DNA of 64,000 nucleotides from contig NZ_FOWE01000003.1 of NCBI RefSeq assembly GCF_900115395.1, forward strand, positions 124,001 to 188,000, in the 5' to 3' direction. Below the pieces are notes generated by a model. That model did not search any database and was not told the DNA's origin. It saw nothing but the letters and a program-made list of their open reading frames with translations. This stretch comes from Geodermatophilus obscurus (lineage in GTDB: Bacteria; Actinomycetota; Actinomycetes; Mycobacteriales; Geodermatophilaceae). The position numbers and the translations under genes were made by a program. Positions 60,046-64,000 of the stretch are shown in pieces; position 1 is the stretch's first letter, and every line of letters begins with the position of its first letter.

Positions 60046-61002
60046 TCAACGGTCCGGGCCGCGGCCCCCAGGGGACCCGTGCCCGCCGTCGGGGTCGCGC
60101 ACCGGTGCGGCGGAGGACGCCGTCGGCAGCCACGTCCGCTCTCGCGCGGACAAGGTCCGGCCGGCCAGCCCCTCGGCGCGGCCCACGGACCGTGCGAGGG
60201 CGAGTCGCGCCGCGAGTCGGGGTGACGGGTCGAGCCGGCGCAGCCTGAGCCAGGGGGCGGCCAGGATGCGAGCCCTGACCCAGGACGGGTAGGGGTGGAT
60301 CCGGTACACGTACCCGGTCCCTCGGGCGTAGCCGCGGTGCTTGGCCAGCAGGGACGGCGTGTCCAGGTCCCGGCGTTCCCCCTGGCCGATGACGGCGATG
60401 TCCGGACGGCTGGACACGACGCCGCCCTGCTCGATGACCCGCAGGAGCAGGTCGGTCCCCTCTCCCGACTGCCACGGCGTCCGGCACCCGGTGCCGAGGT
60501 CCTCGCGGAACCCGCCGACGTCCTCGAAGGTCTCCCGGCGGAGGAACATCGCCGGCTCGATCGCCCGCCAGACGGAGTAGCGGTCGAGCGCACAGTCATC
60601 CGGGAGGACGAAGCGGGGGCGGCCGCTCTCGACGAGCGAGCACGCAAGGCCTTCGACACCGGGTCCGGCGCCGAAGACGTCCGCGACCTGCTCGAGACAG
60701 GTCCGGGGATAGGTGCTGTCGTCGTTCGGGAACCCGATGACGTCGACCGACGATCCCATGGCCGCGACCGCGTCGTTGCGCCCCCTGCTGGCGCCCCCCG
60801 TGCTGTCGACCACCCGGACGTCGAACGGCAGTCCGGACGTCCCCAGCTGCAGGTCGCGACCGCTCTGGTTGGCCACTGTGACCACCCGGGGGAGCAGGGT
60901 CGAGTCCGCCACCGACTCGAGAAGGCGGTGGAGGGCCGGGCGTCCCACGGTGGTGATCGCCAGTCCCATGCGCGGACGTATGGGTGTGCTCATCTGACTC
61001 AC
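60046..61002 (-). CDS. GT2-family glycosyltransferase
   Basis: This 318-residue GT-A enzyme has AITTVGRPALHRLLESVA at the N-terminus, VVDSTGGASRGRNDAV, and DVIGFPNDDSTYP with the metal-binding NDD near residue 91, then FLRRETFEDVGGFREDLGTG. The pattern is that of single-sugar transferases such as rhamnosyl or galactosyl transferases in polysaccharide clusters. GTG 61002 overlaps the flippase stop (GTGA). ATG 60993 is an alternative start three codons later. Confidence 0.85.
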   Translation of the reverse strand: MSQMSTPIRPRMGLAITTVGRPALHRLLESVADSTLLPRVVTVANQSGRDLQLGTSGLPFDVRVVDSTGGASRGRNDAVAAMGSSVDVIGFPNDDSTYPRTCLEQVADVFGAGPGVEGLACSLVESGRPRFVLPDDCALDRYSVWRAIEPAMFLRRETFEDVGGFREDLGTGCRTPWQSGEGTDLLLRVIEQGGVVSSRPDIAVIGQGERRDLDTPSLLAKHRGYARGTGYVYRIHPYPSWVRARILAAPWLRLRRLDPSPRLAARLALARSVGRAEGLAGRTLSARERTWLPTASSAAPVRDPDGGHGSPGGRGPDR

Positions 61003-62156
61003 GTCCTCTTCCGCAGGAGGAGGAAGTACATCCCCGACAACAGGACCTCCGCTGCGGCCAGGCCCCCGAGGGCTCCGCGCAGGTCGTACAGCACGCTGCC
61101 GATGACTAGGGAGGTGAATGAGACGCTGGCGGCGACGACGTCGAGCAGTCCGGAGCGCCGTGCGGACACCAAGGTCACGAGGAGCACCCCGCCGATGGAG
61201 CTCACCGCGAGCGCGCACCGCTGGACGGTGACGATGAGCAGGACCTCCCGGAGGAGGGGTTCGGCAGGGCCCACGAGGGCGCGGAGCAACGCGTCGGGGA
61301 GCAGGGCCAGGACGAGCCCGTTCAGGACGGCCACGACCAACAGCGCGGCGGTGAACCTCGCGTAGGTCGCCCGGGGCCTGCTCGTGCCCCGGGCGAGGAG
61401 GCTCTGCGTGGCGATGCCGATCAGGAGGTTGGTCCCCCCGAAGGCCAGCTCCCCGGCCCGGTACACGCTCGCGGACCCGAAACCGGCGGTCGCGGTGATC
61501 ACGACGGGGATGGCCTGGACCAACGCCACGGTCGCGGCGACTCCGAGCACGTAGGGCAGCCACGACGACCGGCGGTGGCGGAACCAGATCCAGGCGCCCC
61601 TGGCGGTGAGCCCGCGGCGTACCAAGAGGATCACCGTGCCGACGGCGAGGAGGGTGACGAACGGGGACAGCACCACGGCCCGTGAGTTGAGGGTGAGGAC
61701 GGCCGTCACGACCCCGAGCGCCTGCACCGCGTACGCCAGGCTGAGCAGCCCGCCGGCGCGACGACTGCCGCCGGTGAACACGTCCCGCCAGAAGCTGCTC
61801 TCCACGATCATGACCGCCGGGACACCGATGGCGGCACCCAGCAGCGTGAGACGGACGAGCCCTTCGCTGACCAGCGCCGCGACGAGGAGGCCGCTGCCCG
61901 CGAGGACGCTCCCAGCGACCGCGGCCGACTGGGCGAACGGTGCCTCCTGCACGACGGCACCGCGAGCGACCAGGTTGGCTAGGGGCTTGCCCACGAGCGC
62001 GGGCGCGAGCGCGAGCGACGCCGAGGAGATCACCGTGGCCACGGAGAACGCGCCGAGGGAACCGGAGTCGACGCGCTGCGCGACCAGGGCGAACACGACG
62101 ACCGAGGTGAGACGGGACACGACCTGCGGCAGAGCGAGCCAGGCCCGGTCCAGCAC
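60999..62156 (-). CDS. Polysaccharide flippase (Wzx/MATE-like)
   Basis: This 385-residue protein consists almost wholly of hydrophobic helices (about ten to twelve), beginning WLALPQVVSRLTSVVVFALV. The pattern with short charged loops resembles polysaccharide-transport proteins (Polysacc_synt/MOP family) that flip lipid-linked oligosaccharides. It is somewhat short for Wzx (usually 400-480). The GTG at 62156 is the first start after a stop-free but non-hydrophobic stretch, and the true start might lie a little upstream. It is coupled to the GT2 gene. Confidence 0.78.
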   Translation of the reverse strand: MLDRAWLALPQVVSRLTSVVVFALVAQRVDSGSLGAFSVATVISSASLALAPALVGKPLANLVARGAVVQEAPFAQSAAVAGSVLAGSGLLVAALVSEGLVRLTLLGAAIGVPAVMIVESSFWRDVFTGGSRRAGGLLSLAYAVQALGVVTAVLTLNSRAVVLSPFVTLLAVGTVILLVRRGLTARGAWIWFRHRRSSWLPYVLGVAATVALVQAIPVVITATAGFGSASVYRAGELAFGGTNLLIGIATQSLLARGTSRPRATYARFTAALLVVAVLNGLVLALLPDALLRALVGPAEPLLREVLLIVTVQRCALAVSSIGGVLLVTLVSARRSGLLDVVAASVSFTSLVIGSVLYDLRGALGGLAAAEVLLSGMYFLLLRKRT

Positions 62157-62537
62157 GCGCGCGAAGCGCGTCTGCGGTGGCGTCGCGCTCAGGTGTCCCC
62201 CCCTGGCTCGAGTCGGTCCACCACGCCGCGGGCCAGACTGCCGGGGATGACGCCGTCCGTCCCGTCCGGCGACCGCCGGGGGGACGAGGGAGCCGAGCGG
62301 CGGGCACCCGTCAAGTCGCGCGGTGCGGCGGCCGGGTACGCGGGAGCAGGCACGGGACCAGCTCCCGACGAGCCCGGTGGGACGATCGTCAGCATCTCCT
62401 CCACCTCGTCCAGGGCCTTCGCGCGGACGGTCCTCCAGTGACTCCTGAGGAGGACCTCGGGAGGCTGGTGGCGGGTTGGCACCTTACGCTGCGGTTTCGC
62501 CACATTCGCGACGACGGACCTCCGAGGGAGCAGGCGC
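62157..62537. other. Divergent intergenic region, flippase and Wzz-like genes
   Basis: The 381 bases hold overlapping short frames on both strands. These resemble no protein and are Pro/Ser/Arg-rich, so I do not call a gene. TACGCT at 62485-62490 could be a -10 box for the Wzz-like gene. The Wzz gene itself has a ribosome-binding site, GAGGGAG, at 62523-62529. Confidence 0.4.
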
Positions 62538-63371
62538 GTGACGGTACACCCCGGATCGAAGTCACCGGGAGCGCTGGCCACCGACGACTCCGGGGCCTCG
62601 GATGCCGCGCAGGAGCGTCGGCGTGGCCGAGCAGCCGGGGGTGCAGTGGCACGGAGACCTCGTAGTCAGCGCCGTGGGCTAACACTTGCACTCGTCGGCG
62701 CTCTCCTCGGTGGCTTGATCGGCTTTATCGTCTCCCTGAGCGACCCTGAGGCGCCGACTGCCATCACGAGGCTGTCCTTCGTCCAAGACCCCGTCCTGCC
62801 CGGTGAGCAGGCCACCACCAGCCCTGACGCCAAGGACCGTTTCATCCAGACGCAGATCCTCATCCTCACCGGCGCCGACATCCGTGACAGCGTGGCCGAG
62901 GGGCTGGGCCTCGGGGACGAGTTGATGCTGACGGCACAACAGGTCGGGGCGACCGACGTCGTGGAGTTGCAGGTCCAGGCCGGAACGGAGGAAGCGGCGC
63001 GCGACGCCTCGACCGCAGTCATCGAGCAGTACGACCAGCAGAGGCGTGCCGCCGTGACCGCACAGGTCGATGCGCTGCTCGCTGGGATCGAGGCGGAGAT
63101 CGTGGACCTCCAAGGCAGGCTGAGTGCGGATGACGACAGCGCGCTCGCCACCGCCACTGCGACCGAATACTCGCGACTGCTGGCGTCCCGCAGCCAAGTC
63201 GTGCTCCTGCGCTCGGGCGACCAGGAGTACACCCAGGTCGTCGGCTCCCCGCGCGCGACGACCGTGGGGGGCGCAGGCGCAGTGGTGCAGGCGACCCTGC
63301 TCGGGCTGCTGCTGGGGACAGTGGTGGGGATCGCGCTCGCTCTGCTCATCCAGAGGACCAGGACGGAGTGA
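62538..63371 (+). CDS. Wzz-like polysaccharide co-polymerase (chain-length determinant)
   Basis: This 277-residue protein has the two-helix topology of Wzz/Wzc-type co-polymerases. A basic N-terminal tail comes first, then helix 1 at about 48-68 (LTLALVGALLGGLIGFIVSL). An extracytoplasmic domain of about 170 residues with heptad-like helices follows (AAVTAQVDALLAGIEAEIVDLQ). Helix 2 is near the C-terminus (ATLLGLLLGTVVGIALALLI), followed by a short tail without a Walker kinase. It would control polymer length in a Wzy-type pathway. GAGGGAG supports GTG 62538. Its stop overlaps the next frame (GTGA). Confidence 0.85.
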   Translation: MTVHPGSKSPGALATDDSGASDAAQERRRGRAAGGAVARRPRSQRRGLTLALVGALLGGLIGFIVSLSDPEAPTAITRLSFVQDPVLPGEQATTSPDAKDRFIQTQILILTGADIRDSVAEGLGLGDELMLTAQQVGATDVVELQVQAGTEEAARDASTAVIEQYDQQRRAAVTAQVDALLAGIEAEIVDLQGRLSADDDSALATATATEYSRLLASRSQVVLLRSGDQEYTQVVGSPRATTVGGAGAVVQATLLGLLLGTVVGIALALLIQRTRTE

Positions 63372-64000
63372 CGACGAGTGCGGTACAGCGCACTCCCTCA
63401 CGGTCCCGGGGGAGTGCGCTGTCGACCGGCGTGTGGTGGTTGTCGCCGGCCGGTGCGGCCGCCCTGACCGTGCCCGTCACGCTCCTGATCGCATGGCAGC
63501 TCGACGACTCCTACTTCCGCGAGTCGTGGGGCACGGCGAAGTCGCTGACGCACGACACCCTGCTGCTGTTCGCTGCCGGGGCCCTGCTCTTCGCGATCGG
63601 TGGCATGCTGCCGCTCCTCCTCAGCGGAGGCCGTGGACGCCACGCGGCGTCGCCCGCCGCTGCGGTGGACACCGGCTTCCTGCGCCGGTGCTGCGTGGTG
63701 CTGTACCGGCTGACGATCGTCGGCTACGTCGCCCTCGCCGCCGTGGGTGCGTCCCGGGGTGCACGGCCCGCCGACCTCCTCGACGCCCTGACGTCGCAGG
63801 ACGCCTTCGACTCGACCCTCCGGACGCAATTCGCCCCCATCGCCGGGATCACCACGCTGACGCAGCTCGGCATCGCCTACGTGGTCGTGGCCGTCACCCT
63901 CCTGACCAGGGAGTCCAACCGCTACGTGGCCCGCCGGCTCGTGGTCGTCGTCGTGCTCGCGCTCATGCGCGCGTTCTTCCTGACGGAGCGGCTGGCCATC
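63368..64000 (+). CDS. Polytopic membrane protein, possible Wzy-type polymerase (3' end outside window)
   Basis: The frame is open from GTG 63368 (overlapping the Wzz stop) to the window end, giving 211 codons without a stop. It encodes at least four hydrophobic helices (WWLSPAGAAALTVPVTLLIAW in part, LLLFAAGALLFAIGGMLPLL, RLTIVGYVALAAVGAS, GIAYVVVAVTLLT) and ends at FFLTERLAI. Position after a Wzz gene and the helix-rich character fit an O-antigen-type polymerase, but the diagnostic later loops lie outside the window. If the hairpin at 63385-63422 is real, translation may begin at the in-frame GTG 63431 instead. Confidence 0.72.
   Translation, partial: MTTSAVQRTPSRSRGSALSTGVWWLSPAGAAALTVPVTLLIAWQLDDSYFRESWGTAKSLTHDTLLLFAAGALLFAIGGMLPLLLSGGRGRHAASPAAAVDTGFLRRCCVVLYRLTIVGYVALAAVGASRGARPADLLDALTSQDAFDSTLRTQFAPIAGITTLTQLGIAYVVVAVTLLTRESNRYVARRLVVVVVLALMRAFFLTERLAI
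63385..63422 (+). terminator. Hairpin at the Wzz / membrane-protein junction
   Basis: ACAGCGCACTCCC (63385-63397) pairs perfectly over 13 bp with 63410-63422, around a 12-base loop. It begins 14 bases after the Wzz stop, where a terminator or attenuator would be expected, yet it lies inside the first codons of the next frame if that starts at 63368. It may reduce expression of the downstream gene relative to Wzz. Confidence 0.5.

Noticed and set aside
62475-62491. A sigma-54-like promoter (TTGGCAC followed by GC-containing -12 region) before the Wzz-like gene
   Set aside because: The -12 element does not match TTGC at the right spacing, and actinobacteria generally lack sigma-54.
62189-62581. 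A minus-strand 130-residue ORF overlapping the Wzz-like gene start
   Set aside because: It resembles no protein, is Pro/Ser/Arg-rich and overlaps a well-supported gene and its ribosome-binding site.

Overview
The window is chromosomal DNA of a very high-GC actinobacterium. Many genes start with GTG, nearly all stops are TGA, several promoters look leaderless, and there is a DinB/DUF664 protein, GT81 glucosyl-phosphoglycerate synthases and ATPase-less sugar importers. A formate dehydrogenase gene carries an in-frame UAG where selenocysteine is expected. Together with the gene content, this points to the family Geodermatophilaceae (Geodermatophilus, Blastococcus or Modestobacter type); that is an inference, not a database result.

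1-15.2 kb is an amino-sugar and oligosaccharide/peptide uptake region. It holds a ROK protein (cut by the window edge), a sugar ABC importer (lipoprotein and two permeases, no ATPase), a ROK kinase and nagB. Convergent to these are nagA and a NagZ-type GH3 hexosaminidase. A complete five-gene Dpp/Opp-type importer follows, with an odd 26-bp triplicated repeat between its permease genes, and then an aquaporin.

15.2-34.6 kb is mixed cellular metabolism: a Suv3-like helicase, tRNA-Ser(UGA), a GGDEF protein, a geranylgeranyl-reductase-like flavoprotein, DinB, NUDIX and endonuclease/phosphatase-fold proteins, menB, two TetR regulators and a Gfo/Idh/MocA oxidoreductase. A three-gene operon has two GT81 synthases and a GT4 enzyme. 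A second operon has an MBL hydrolase, a DedA protein and a holin-like/alkaline-phosphatase fusion. Small proteins follow.

34.7-40.1 kb is a formate dehydrogenase operon (catalytic subunit, four-cluster iron-sulfur subunit, NrfD-type membrane subunit). The catalytic gene is interrupted by UAG at codon 187, followed by a SECIS-like hairpin at the spacing of E. coli fdhF. It should be read as one selenoprotein gene of 1092 residues, not two ORFs. UAG still ends six ordinary genes in the window.

40.5-45.9 kb encodes a probable exopolysaccharide machine: a GT2-GtrA-GT2 fusion, a polytopic GT39/83-like transferase and a GH8 glucanase. 45.9-49 kb has a PAS/GAF/SpoIIE-type phosphatase with an NmrA-like gene. 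49-64 kb is a surface-polysaccharide region of somewhat lower GC: a GT14 gene flanked by a 163-bp direct duplication, a Wzm/Wzt-like exporter, a beta-helix protein, several GTs, a methyltransferase, a flippase, a Wzz-like co-polymerase and the start of a possible polymerase gene cut by the window end.
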